Positions 22,922-30,908 of a stretch of DNA of 46,401 bases are shown here, in pieces. The DNA lies in NCBI GenBank assembly GCA_021413585.1, contig JAIOQB010000116.1, positions 1 through 46,401 of the forward strand, read 5' to 3'. A model generated the notes under the pieces. The model worked only from the letters and a program-made list of their open reading frames with translations, was not told the DNA's origin and did no database searches. This DNA comes from Planctomycetia bacterium. Its GTDB lineage: Bacteria > Planctomycetota > Planctomycetia > Pirellulales > UBA7805. A program made the position numbers and the translations under genes. Each line of letters starts with the position of its first letter. The stretch's first letter is position 1.

Positions 22922-23986
22922 ATGGGTTCCGTCACCGCACTACCGCCTGACTTATCAACGCCGCTGCCCCCCGGGTCGGCGGTCTGCCCGCCGCCGATTT
23001 CGATTGGTCCGGTGGTGGTCGATCCGCCGGTGCTGCAGGCCCCGATGGCCGGGTTCACGAACTACGCCTTCCGGCAGATCGTGCGCGAGTTTGGCGGGGC
23101 AGGGCTGCAAGCGACCGAGATGGTCAACGCCAAAGGATTTTTGCACATCGCGGCGGAGCATAATGAGTTTCCCGATCGGCTATGGGGCGTGATCGATGAG
23201 CCGCGGCCGCTGGCGGTGCAGATTTGGGATAATGACCCCGACGATCTGGCGGCGGTGGGGGCTCGGCTAGCCAACGAGTTTCGTGTGAGTGTGGTCGATC
23301 TGAACTTCGGCTGCCCGGTGAAGCAGGTGACCGAAAAGGCCCACAGTGGCAGCTACTTGCTAAAGCATCCGGACCGAATGGCGCAGATTATCGAACGCGT
23401 AGTGGCGGCCTGCGCTCCGACCCCGGTGACGGCCAAGATCCGGCTCGGCTGCACGCGCGATCAGATCAACGCCATCGACGTGGCCCAGGTGGTCGAGGGG
23501 GCCGGGGCGGCGGCGCTGACGGTGCATGGCCGCACGGCGCAGGACTATTTCCAGGGCTCGGCCGATTGGGACCGCATTTCGGAGATCAAGCCGTACTTGA
23601 AGCGGATTCCGCTGATCGGCAACGGCGACTTGAGTTCACCCGCCGCGGTGGTCGAGGCGTTTCGCCGCTACGCGGTTGACGGCGTGATGATCGCCCGCGC
23701 GTCCTTGGGCAAGCCGTGGCTGTTTCGCCAATGCCAAGCGGCCCTGCGCGGCGAGCCGATCCCGCCCGACCCCACGCCCGACGAGCAGCGCGAGCTGCTG
23801 CTGTATCATTATGATCTTGTCTGCCGGCGGTTCGGCGAGCAGAATGGCAGCGTGCTGATGCGGAAATACGCGTGTTGTTATGCCCAAGGCCGGCGCGGCG
23901 CCCGCGAGTTCCGCACGCACGTGGCGACGGTGGCGACGCCGGCGGAGTTTTTGGAGGTGGTGGAGAGGTATTTTCCGAGGGGGTGA
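22922..23986 (+). CDS. dusB: tRNA-dihydrouridine synthase (DusB-like)
   Basis: 354 residues. FMN-dependent reductase that makes dihydrouridine in tRNA D-loops. TIM-barrel motifs are complete: APMAGFTNYAFR, LNFGCPVKQVTEKAHSGSYLL (catalytic Cys in NFGCP), PVTAKIRLG, TVHGRTAQDYFQG, IGNGDL and DGVMIARASLGKPWLF. The frame is open upstream to 22544 through the previous gene; ATG 22922 gives a normal family length with ~35 extra N-terminal residues (PPDLSTPLPPGSAVCPPP). No strong ribosome-binding site. Confidence 0.92.
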   Translation: MGSVTALPPDLSTPLPPGSAVCPPPISIGPVVVDPPVLQAPMAGFTNYAFRQIVREFGGAGLQATEMVNAKGFLHIAAEHNEFPDRLWGVIDEPRPLAVQIWDNDPDDLAAVGARLANEFRVSVVDLNFGCPVKQVTEKAHSGSYLLKHPDRMAQIIERVVAACAPTPVTAKIRLGCTRDQINAIDVAQVVEGAGAAALTVHGRTAQDYFQGSADWDRISEIKPYLKRIPLIGNGDLSSPAAVVEAFRRYAVDGVMIARASLGKPWLFRQCQAALRGEPIPPDPTPDEQRELLLYHYDLVCRRFGEQNGSVLMRKYACCYAQGRRGAREFRTHVATVATPAEFLEVVERYFPRG

Positions 23987-24125
23987 AGGGGCTGTCGACT
24001 ATCGGCTTTCAGCAATAATGTGGGCGCGGGGGCGCGACGAGTGGATGGCCGGGGCGTTGCCCCAGGCATCCGGCAACTTACTAGATTCGGCACCACGAGT
24101 AGCGCAACGCTTTACCCTCCCCCGA

Positions 24126-24146
24126 CCCCTCCCTGAAAGGGAGGGG
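24126..24146. terminator. Hairpin after the Dus gene
   Basis: CCCCTCCCT-GAA-AGGGAGGGG, a perfect 9-bp stem followed by a short T-rich stretch (AGTTTCTT). It lies between the Dus gene and the ABC permease. Confidence 0.6.
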
Positions 24147-24218
24147 AGTTTCTTCCGCCCTACCCACCCGCCCACCACGCTCACCCCTTCCGCTTTCCAC
24201 TTTCCGCTTTGGTCTCCC

Positions 24219-25970
24219 ATGCCCCAACCCTTTTACCGCCGAATCTGGGGAGAAGCCGCGGCGCTGGTCGACCATTCGCGCCGGCTGCGATGGGTCGATC
24301 TGCTGTTTGTCGTGGGGCTCACCGGGTTGGTGTTCGGGCTGATGAGCGTGGCCCGCGAGTGGACCGGGCTGCATCGCACGGCCGTCGAGATCGACCTCTC
24401 CCCGTGGGCGCTGCCGGGGTACACGCTGTACTCGCTGACGCGCGGGATTCTGGCCTACGGGATTTCGCTCGCCTTCACGCTCACCTATGGCTATTGGGCC
24501 GCCAAAGACGCGCGGGCGGAACGGGTGCTGGTGCCGCTGCTGGATATTTTGCAGAGCATTCCGGTGCTGGGGTTCATGCCCGGCTTGATCCTGTCGATGG
24601 TGGCCCTGTTTCCCAACAGCAACATTGGGCTGGAGCTGGCCTCGGTGATCATGATCTTCACTGGGCAGGCGTGGAACATGACGTTCAGCTATTACCATTC
24701 GCTCCGCAGCGTGCCGCTGGACATGCGCGAAGTTTCCACGGTCTATCGCTTTGGCTGGTGGCGGCGGCTGAAATGGGTCGAGCTGCCATACGCCACGATG
24801 GGGCTGGTGTGGAACAGCATGATGAGCATGGCCGGCGGCTGGTTCTTCCTGACCGTCAGCGAGGCCTTTCGACTCGGCGACCTGGACTTTCGACTCCCTG
24901 GCATCGGCTCGTACATGAGCGTGGCGATTGAGAAGGCGGATAAAACGGCCATGGCCATGGCTGTGGTGGCGATGACGGCGATGATCGTGCTGGTGGATCA
25001 ATTGCTGTGGCGGCCGGTTGTCGTCTGGGCGCAGAAGTTCCGCATCGAAGAAGGGGGGCATCAGGAGGCGATGTCCTCCTGGTTTCTCAATTTTCTGAAG
25101 CGGTCGCAACTGCTCACGTGGCTCGGCGCGCTGCTGCGTCGGCTGCGCGACGCGGCGGAGCGGCCTCGCCACACCGAGGTTGCGTTCCCCGCCGTGCAGC
25201 GTACACAGACGCGAGGGTCGGCCCGGTTGTCGCTGTTGCTGCTGGGGCTGTTAATGGGACTGCTGGTTTTCGGCTCTTGGAAACTGCTGGTGCTGATGGC
25301 CGGCGTTACGCTGCGGCAATGGGGCGGCCTGCTGCTCGCCGCGTTCTGCACGCTGGGAAGAGTGCTGGCGTCGACAGCGCTCGGCACGCTGTGGGCATTG
25401 CCCGCGGGACTGGCGATTGGCCTGTCGCCGCGCATCTCGCGGATATTGCAGCCGGTGATCCAGGTGGTGGCCTCGTTCCCGGCGCCGATGCTGTTTCCGC
25501 TGGTAATTGCCGGGCTGGACCTGATCGGCGTGTCGCTGGGTTTTGGCAGCATTCTGCTGATGCTGCTGGGGACGCAGTGGTATATTCTGTTCAACGTGAT
25601 CGCCGGCGCGATGGCGATTCCAGCCGACCTGAAAGAAGCCGCCCGCAGCTACCGGCTGACGGGCTGGCGAAGGTTCCGGATATTGCTGTTGCCGGCCGTG
25701 TTTCCGTTCCTGGTAACTGGCTGGGTAACTGCCGCCGGCGGCGCGTGGAACGCCAGCATCGTGGCGGAGTATGTCATTTACAAGGGGCAGAAGTATCAGA
25801 CCATTGGCCTGGGAGCCGAGATCAACCAGGCCGCCGCGGGAGGGAAATCGCAATACCCCTTGCTGGCTGCGAGCGTGCTGGTGATGTCGCTGTTGGTGGT
25901 AGTGTTCAATCGGACCGTGTGGCGACGGTGTTACAATTTGGCCGAGGAGCGATTTACCCTCAACAAATAG
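24219..25970 (+). CDS. Fused double permease of a nitrate/sulfonate/taurine-type ABC importer
   Basis: 583 residues containing two complete BPD-type permease domains in one chain. Each half has an EAA loop: REVSTVYRFGWWRRLKWVELP (about residue 170) and KEAARSYRLTGWRRFRILLLP (about 470). The halves are joined by a charged linker near 280-320 (EEGGHQEAMSSW to AERPRHTEV). Such fusions occur in NitT/TauT-type systems. The downstream gene is the matching ATPase, but broken. No substrate-binding protein gene is in the window, so the substrate is unknown. ATG 24219 lacks a clear ribosome-binding site. Confidence 0.85.
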   Translation: MPQPFYRRIWGEAAALVDHSRRLRWVDLLFVVGLTGLVFGLMSVAREWTGLHRTAVEIDLSPWALPGYTLYSLTRGILAYGISLAFTLTYGYWAAKDARAERVLVPLLDILQSIPVLGFMPGLILSMVALFPNSNIGLELASVIMIFTGQAWNMTFSYYHSLRSVPLDMREVSTVYRFGWWRRLKWVELPYATMGLVWNSMMSMAGGWFFLTVSEAFRLGDLDFRLPGIGSYMSVAIEKADKTAMAMAVVAMTAMIVLVDQLLWRPVVVWAQKFRIEEGGHQEAMSSWFLNFLKRSQLLTWLGALLRRLRDAAERPRHTEVAFPAVQRTQTRGSARLSLLLLGLLMGLLVFGSWKLLVLMAGVTLRQWGGLLLAAFCTLGRVLASTALGTLWALPAGLAIGLSPRISRILQPVIQVVASFPAPMLFPLVIAGLDLIGVSLGFGSILLMLLGTQWYILFNVIAGAMAIPADLKEAARSYRLTGWRRFRILLLPAVFPFLVTGWVTAAGGAWNASIVAEYVIYKGQKYQTIGLGAEINQAAAGGKSQYPLLAASVLVMSLLVVVFNRTVWRRCYNLAEERFTLNK

Positions 25971-25977
25971 CTTTTTG

Positions 25978-26042
25978 GTCCGTGGTCCGTTGTCAGTTGC
26001 TAAGGACTATCGGCCACGGAAAACTGACAACTGACCACGGAC
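25978..26042. repeat. 21-bp inverted repeat of the GTCCGTGGTC family
   Basis: Arms 25978-25998 and 26022-26042 pair at 20 of 21 positions. Related sequence occurs at 21278-21320, with looser resemblance at ~23989 and ~46064. It lies between permease and ATPase genes. Confidence 0.6.
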
Positions 26043-26055
26043 AACTGACGAAAAC

Positions 26056-27199
26056 ATGACTCAGCCCATCGCCATCAACCCGACCACAGCTTCCGGCACC
26101 ACGCCGCACCTGACCAACGGCCCGTTGTGCGAGGTGCGGCATGTGTCGCATGATTTTGTGCTTGGCGATCGTATTTCAAAGCTTTGCTATTTATCCCTGG
26201 ATGACGGTCACACAGAACGTGCAGGCCGTCCTCGAAGCGGCCGGCATCGAGCGCGACAAGGTGCCGGAGTCGGCCGAGAAGTCGATCCGCATGGTCGGCC
26301 TGGCCGGCTTTGAAGAAGCGTACCCGCGCGAACTCTCCGGCGGCATGAAGCAGCGCGTCGGGATGGCGCGGGCACTCTCCGTCAATCCGGAGATCCTGTT
26401 CATGGACGAGCCGTTCAGCCAGGTCGATGCCTTGACCGCCGAAAGCTTGCGGGCGGAAGTCCTCGACATCTGGGCGGCGCAGGAAAAAAACCCTTCGTCG
26501 ATCCTGATGGTCAGCCACGACATCAAAGAGGTGGCGTTCATGGCGGACCGGATTGTGATCCTGGGAGCCAACCCCGGCAAGGTGCGGACCATCGTGCAGA
26601 ATCGCCTGCCGCGGCCGCGCGATTATCGGTCACCGGAGTTGCTGGGCCTGGTCGATCATTTGCACGAACTCATCACCGGCAGCGAACTGCCCGACGTGCC
26701 GGCCCTGGTCGCCGGCCGGCAAGCGGAGACGATCGAGCCGCTGCCCGAGGCCACCTCCAGCGAGATCGTCGGGTTGCTGGAATACCTGGATGCCCGCGGC
26801 GGCCAGCAGGATATTTTCCGGATCGCCAGCGAGACGAACCGGGAGTTCGGCCGGCTGATCAGCGTGGCCAAGGCGGCGGAAATGCTCAATTTTGTCGATA
26901 CACCCAAGCGGATGGTGGTGCTGGAGGCGGACGGCAAGCGGTTCGTCCAGGCCGACGCGGAGCAGCGCAAGGTGATCTGGCGCGAGCAGTTGCTGAAATT
27001 GCGGCTATTCCGCGAGATTTACGACACATTGCAGCGGCAGCCCGAGCACGAGGTGGACCGGGAGTTCGTGCTGGAGACGATCATCATGCACATGCCCCAG
27101 GAAAACCACGATCAGGTGTTCAACACGTTCATCCGCTGGGCTCGCTTTGGGGATTTGATTAGCTACAATGACGAGACCGACACGCTGTCGCTGTCGTGA
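26056..27199 (+). pseudogene. NitT/TauT-type ABC ATPase lacking Walker A (frameshifted internal deletion)
   Basis: The first 36 or so codons (ATG 26056; ...CEVRHVSHDFVLG) begin a normal ABC ATPase. At 26163-26169 the frame changes by +1 and resumes at AIVFQSFAIYPWMTV, the Q-loop. The intervening ~50-60 residues, including Walker A (GxxGxGKST), are missing. The rest is intact: signature LSGGMKQRVGMARAL, Walker B ILFMDEP, H-loop MVSHDIKEV, and a ~190-residue C-terminal AAA-associated domain ending at 27199. The junction TGGCGAT fits both expected flanks, as in deletion between short direct repeats. Without Walker A the product cannot bind ATP normally. Assembly error is the main alternative. 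Confidence 0.85.
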
Positions 27200-27249
27200 A
27201 GGTTCGCTGTCGTGAGGGTTCCCTCTTTTCGCTTCGCCGGGGGGCGACT

Positions 27250-27588
27250 ATGAGAGCCAGATTTCTAGCGCGTGGTGCTTCGTTGGCGTGCGCCTTGGCA
27301 TTGATGGTGTTCTCCGGCTGCTCCGTCAAGCCGGAGCCCGGCACGATTCAAATCGGCATGCCCTACGACGCCGCGGTCAAAGCAGTCGAAGAAGCGGGCG
27401 GCGCCCCCTACGGCATCTCCAACGCCTCGCTCCCCCCCGGCCAAAACCTCCAAGCCCGCAAACTCCGCTCCGGCAAAGTCGTAGTGCTGCAAGGCGCCGC
27501 GACGCTGGAGTCGATCGAAGTGCTGGACAACCCCGAAGAGCCAAAGCAGCAGAAGCTGAACTTTGTGTATAGCTATTCGGTGAGGTGA
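27250..27588 (+). CDS. Small lipoprotein, unknown function
   Basis: 112 residues. Lipoprotein signal MRARFLARGASLACALALMVFSGC. The mature part begins SVKPEPGTIQIGMPYDAAVKAVEEAGG, faintly resembling the start of SmpA/BamE-like domains (G-M-x-x-x-x-V), and ends in beta-type sequence. ATG 27250 is preferred because the signal peptide starts there; the open frame begins 54 nt earlier and would overlap the ATPase relic. A GGGGGCGACT ribosome-binding site precedes it. Confidence 0.65.
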   Translation: MRARFLARGASLACALALMVFSGCSVKPEPGTIQIGMPYDAAVKAVEEAGGAPYGISNASLPPGQNLQARKLRSGKVVVLQGAATLESIEVLDNPEEPKQQKLNFVYSYSVR

Positions 27589-27606
27589 GGGGTGGGGTTG
27601 GAATCT

Positions 27607-27672
27607 GTAGGTTACGCGCAGCGTACCATTTCCGCACGGCTGGCCGTAATTGGTATGCTGCGCATGCCCTAC
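27607..27672. repeat. Imperfect 22-bp inverted repeat
   Basis: Arms 27607-27628 and 27651-27672 pair at 18 of 22 positions, with GCGCAGC in the centre of each arm. Intergenic, between the lipoprotein and the TPR gene. Confidence 0.5.
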
Positions 27673-27738
27673 TTGGCTTGGCTACAAATCGCACGAGGCA
27701 TTCCACGAAGAATCGAAAAATTAATGGAGAGTATTTTC

Positions 27739-28836
27739 ATGCGACCGTTCGTCTCGCTGCTCGTCCTGCTATCTGCATCGGTCGCCACCGGCCAGGAGTA
27801 CAAGGTCGGGGACAAGGTGGTGGTGATAAAAAATGAGACTCCCGTCAAAGGTGAGAAGGAAGTTGTGAACAAGCTACTTGCCGGTGAAACGCTTATCGTA
27901 CGTGCCATCGATGGCATAACGCTCCAGGTAAGTGGGCGCAAGTCCGGCTGGATCATGAACGAGAATGTTGTCACTTTCGATAAGTCCATTGATTATTTCA
28001 CCCAGGCCATCGCAAACGACTCGAACAATACGACGCTACTATATGGTAGAGGGCTTATCTGGACAGAAAAAGGAGAATTAGAAAAGGCCATTGCCGACTA
28101 CACGGAGGTGATTCGAATTGAGCCTAATTCTGTGAAAGCATTCACTGGTCGAGGATACGCTCGGAGTCTTAAGCACGATTACGTTGGGGCGATTTCGGAT
28201 CACACTCAAGCGATTCGGCTTGCTCCGAATAATGTGACCGCCTACCAAGGACGTGGAAATGATAGAAATGCGACGGGTGACTTCGACGGTGCTATTGCAG
28301 ACTTTGACAAGGGCATCCAGGTTGAGCCGCACAGTACTGGGTGCTATTGCGGCCGAGGCGTCGCCAAGCAATCCAAGCGGGACTACGACGGTGCAATTGC
28401 AGACTACACCGAAGTTATCCGACTCGATCCGACTTTTGTAAGGGCATTTGACAATCGAGGCATTGCTCGGGAGGCAAAGCAGGACTTCAACGGTGCGATT
28501 GCAGATTACTCCGAGGCAATTCGACTCGATCCAAAGAATGCCACTGGGTATTGGGGACTGGGATTGCTGATGGCAAGTTGCCCTGATTCCAACTATCGCA
28601 ATGGCGAGAAGGCTGTCACAAACATGAAGATGGCGGTAAGCCTTCTTAGTGAAAAGGACGGCAACGTGCTCGAAGGTCTAGCTGCTGCCTACGCCGAGGC
28701 GGGCAACTTCGATGAAGCGATCAAGTGGCAATCGAAGGCGTTGGACTTGGCCCCCGAAATGCACAAAGCGACATTTCGTACACATCTTGATCTCTTCAAG
28801 CAACACAGGCCGTATCGGGGTGAGGTGAAAAAGTGA
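27739..28836 (+). CDS. Exported TPR-repeat protein
   Basis: 365 residues. Signal peptide MRPFVSLLVLLSASVATG, then a short beta domain (VGDKVVVIKNETPVKGEKE, SH3-like) and about six tetratricopeptide repeats of 34 residues (ELEKAIADYTEVIRIEPNS is a typical unit). The C-terminal block has CPDSNYRNGEKAV, AAAYAEAGNFDEAIKWQSKA and HRPYR. That block recurs in the 38434-40269 protein, so the two are paralogues. Start 27739 is chosen because GGAG lies 9 nt upstream; an in-frame ATG at 27724 has none. TPRs mediate protein contacts; the partner is unknown. Confidence 0.78.
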   Translation: MRPFVSLLVLLSASVATGQEYKVGDKVVVIKNETPVKGEKEVVNKLLAGETLIVRAIDGITLQVSGRKSGWIMNENVVTFDKSIDYFTQAIANDSNNTTLLYGRGLIWTEKGELEKAIADYTEVIRIEPNSVKAFTGRGYARSLKHDYVGAISDHTQAIRLAPNNVTAYQGRGNDRNATGDFDGAIADFDKGIQVEPHSTGCYCGRGVAKQSKRDYDGAIADYTEVIRLDPTFVRAFDNRGIAREAKQDFNGAIADYSEAIRLDPKNATGYWGLGLLMASCPDSNYRNGEKAVTNMKMAVSLLSEKDGNVLEGLAAAYAEAGNFDEAIKWQSKALDLAPEMHKATFRTHLDLFKQHRPYRGEVKK

Positions 28837-29039
28837 CAGAGGAAGGCAACTCGTCCAGAGGGTGACAAAACGAAGAAACGGCAGGAGGAATAGTGACCTT
28901 TCTACTTTATTCTCTAAATTAGAATTTCCCCCGATACCCTACTTGCTTTCCTTGACATCGCTATGCCGTGACCGCTCGGGTGGGCTATAATCCAAGGGAT
29001 CAAACCCGATTCGTTTCATCACCCGGGCTGCCTATTACC

Positions 29040-29642
29040 ATGGCCCTTCAACCAACTCAACTGCACGATTTCTCGTGGGAGAGGATGATCGCGGCTGTGG
29101 AAGACGTTCGACAACGAGCCAGCCGGGCGGCCGGCGCGCTACGCCAGGCGGGGGTGCCGTTCGTCGTGGTCGGCGGCCATGCCGTCGCGTCCTGGGTGGC
29201 GCGCGTTGACAAAGAAGCGGTGCGGAACACCAAGGACGTCGATTTGCTCGTGCGGCGGGAAGATTTTTCTCGCGTGACGGAGGCGCTGCAGGCGGCCGGA
29301 TTCGTGCATCACACCGTGGCCGACGTCGATCTCTTTTTGGACGGACCGCAAGGGTCGGTGCGAAGCGCTGTGCATATTCTGTTCGCGTGCGAAATGGTTC
29401 GTCCGGGTGAGATCGTTGCCAATCCCGACGTTGCCGAGTCCGAACCAGGCCCCGATTTCCCCGTGCCGACGCTCGACGCACTCGTGCGGATGAAGCTGAA
29501 TTCCTTTCGCCTCAAAGACCAGGTTCACATGCTCGACCTGTTGGAGATCGGGCTGGTTGACGCCAGTTGGTGCGACCGCCTGCCCCCCGAACTGGCCGCC
29601 CGACTCAGGGAATTGATTGAAACCCGCGCGCGGGAGCTGTGA
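29040..29642 (+). CDS. Nucleotidyltransferase-like protein
   Basis: 200 residues. FVVVGGHAVASW (about residues 40-51) followed by NTKDVDLLVRREDF (about 63-76) is the GG...DxD pattern of the DNA polymerase beta-type nucleotidyltransferase fold, as in AbiEii/MenA-like and other minimal NTases. A second acidic segment, VADVDLF, follows. Such proteins act in tRNA or protein modification, antibiotic resistance or toxin systems; which applies cannot be told. A TATAAT at 28986-28991 lies ~50 nt upstream of the ATG. No partner gene of a known toxin-antitoxin type is adjacent. Confidence 0.65.
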   Translation: MALQPTQLHDFSWERMIAAVEDVRQRASRAAGALRQAGVPFVVVGGHAVASWVARVDKEAVRNTKDVDLLVRREDFSRVTEALQAAGFVHHTVADVDLFLDGPQGSVRSAVHILFACEMVRPGEIVANPDVAESEPGPDFPVPTLDALVRMKLNSFRLKDQVHMLDLLEIGLVDASWCDRLPPELAARLRELIETRAREL

Positions 29643-29669
29643 GACTCGACGTCCAAGTGAAAACGCCCC

Positions 29670-29773
29670 CTTTGGAGTGCGATGACTTGTCATCGCTTTG
29701 GATTTCAAAACCGGCTCCTCTTTCCGTAGCGATTGCCAAAGCTAAAGCGACGACAAGTCGCCGCACTCCAAAG
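29670..29773. repeat. Inverted repeat in a 331-bp gene-free stretch
   Basis: Arm 29670-29700 (CTTTGGAGTGCGATGACTTG and on) pairs imperfectly with 29743-29773. The gap 29643-29973 holds only this and copy A of the ~117-bp element. No gene seen. Confidence 0.55.
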
Positions 29774-29786
29774 TAGGCTGAGTGAG

Positions 29787-29908
29787 AAAAGGGTGGCGCC
29801 GCGCGATGTTTGGGAAAATCGCCTACAAACTGGATCGGTAAGCCTCCCTTCTCGCCCGTGCGATCCGGCCGCGAATCGTTCCTCCAAACGTTCGAGCCGC
29901 GTCCCCTT
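29787..29908. repeat. ~117-bp terminal-inverted-repeat element, copy A
   Basis: Right terminus TTCGAGCCGCGTCCCCTT is intact; the left terminus is degenerate (AAAAGGGTGGCGCCGCGCG). The middle matches the other copies, e.g. CGCCTACAAACTGGATCGG and TAAGCCTCCCTT, then GCCCGTGCGAT and GTTCCTCC. Confidence 0.65.
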
Positions 29909-29973
29909 CACTTTCCCGCGTCCCCTTTGATTTCCCAGGTTCCACGTCGAACCAATGCATAAGTAATGTAATA

Positions 29974-30333
29974 ATGAAAAACGGATATCAAATTATTGAA
30001 CCAAAAAGTTTGCAGAGTCTAATTTCAAATCCGCTACACTTCGAATTTGCTGTAGCAATCCTTCATTGGCTAATACCCAAAATTTATTCCACGGTTGGAA
30101 CTCCTTTGTCAGGCGTCATTATCGAGATAATTTGTGTGGAATATCTGGGGAGTTATCCGGCGATCGGTATCAAGTATGAAAACGAAGCGCCTTCGAATGT
30201 TGGGCCACTGGTCGAATCTGCGATAGATACACTTCTTCATGAAAGGCCTGTGATCGAATTTGCGGTCGCCGCCGGTCAAAGCGATGTTTCGTGGACAACA
30301 ATTACTTCAACGATAATGGCGAAACCGGGATAA
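29974..30333 (+). CDS. Small hypothetical protein, AT-rich gene
   Basis: 119 residues from ATG 29974. Mixed hydrophobic and polar sequence (FEFAVAILHWLIPKIYSTVG, GVIIEIICVEYLGSYPAI), probably a small alpha/beta domain, not a clear membrane protein. Base composition is visibly AT-richer than its surroundings, suggesting recent acquisition. It lies directly after copy A of the repeat element and before another small unknown gene. No family recognised; a toxin, immunity or defence role would be a guess. Confidence 0.5.
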   Translation: MKNGYQIIEPKSLQSLISNPLHFEFAVAILHWLIPKIYSTVGTPLSGVIIEIICVEYLGSYPAIGIKYENEAPSNVGPLVESAIDTLLHERPVIEFAVAAGQSDVSWTTITSTIMAKPG

Positions 30334-30397
30334 CGTGCTAGCGAGAGAAAAGAGAAGGCACGTAAAGGTTCCTCGCACTTTTTCCACTTAAACCTTT

Positions 30398-30835
30398 ATG
30401 TCCAGACTTGAAACTATTTCGGCTACGCTCGTGAAGAGAATTCGACGTGCAAGCCCTTCGAAGCAACGCGCAGCGGCTTTGGCAGCCGCCACGCTGGCCG
30501 TGTCAGCAACAAATGTTAACCATCCAGCCGTGACGAAGTCGATCGCTTTCCTCAAAGCCCAAAAAAAGGTTACGGCGCGGCAAAAGAATGAACTCAAATC
30601 GTTGCTGTCTGACCTCGATGAAGAATATTTTACTTTGCAGGAAGCCGCTGAAGACGGAACGGCGTCTACAGATGATTGCCTTAAATTGTTTTCACAAGCA
30701 CGAGCTGTTTCTGCCGTGCTATTTGCCGGCAGCGACGATCCGCTTGAGGCTGCAACCGAAGCCATCTACGAAGCTACCGCAACAAGCGATGATCCGAAGA
30801 GTATTCTTTCTGCAGTCGACGCGGCCTTGGCATAA
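30398..30835 (+). CDS. Helical hypothetical protein
   Basis: 145 residues, almost entirely helical and Ala-rich (KQRAAALAAATLAVSATNV, LKSLLSDLDEEYFTLQEAAE, EAATEAIYEATATSDDPKS). No membrane span or signal peptide. It follows the AT-rich 29974 gene by 64 nt and may be co-transcribed with it. No ribosome-binding site is obvious directly upstream. Family not recognised; the size and all-helical make-up would fit an immunity or antitoxin protein, which is only a suggestion. Confidence 0.5.
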   Translation: MSRLETISATLVKRIRRASPSKQRAAALAAATLAVSATNVNHPAVTKSIAFLKAQKKVTARQKNELKSLLSDLDEEYFTLQEAAEDGTASTDDCLKLFSQARAVSAVLFAGSDDPLEAATEAIYEATATSDDPKSILSAVDAALA

Positions 30836-30908
30836 TTGGGACGCAGTTGCCCACATTTCTCGTCCCGTCGATGGACTTGAAACAAAGATAAAGCGAATGC
30901 GAGGAACG

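Noticed and set aside
23880-24218. N-terminal extension of the permease
   Set aside because: It overlaps the end of the Dus gene and the hairpin at 24126; sequence is low-complexity.
27597-27672. Riboswitch upstream of the TPR gene
   Set aside because: The imperfect inverted repeat does not match any riboswitch architecture I know; treated as an intergenic repeat.
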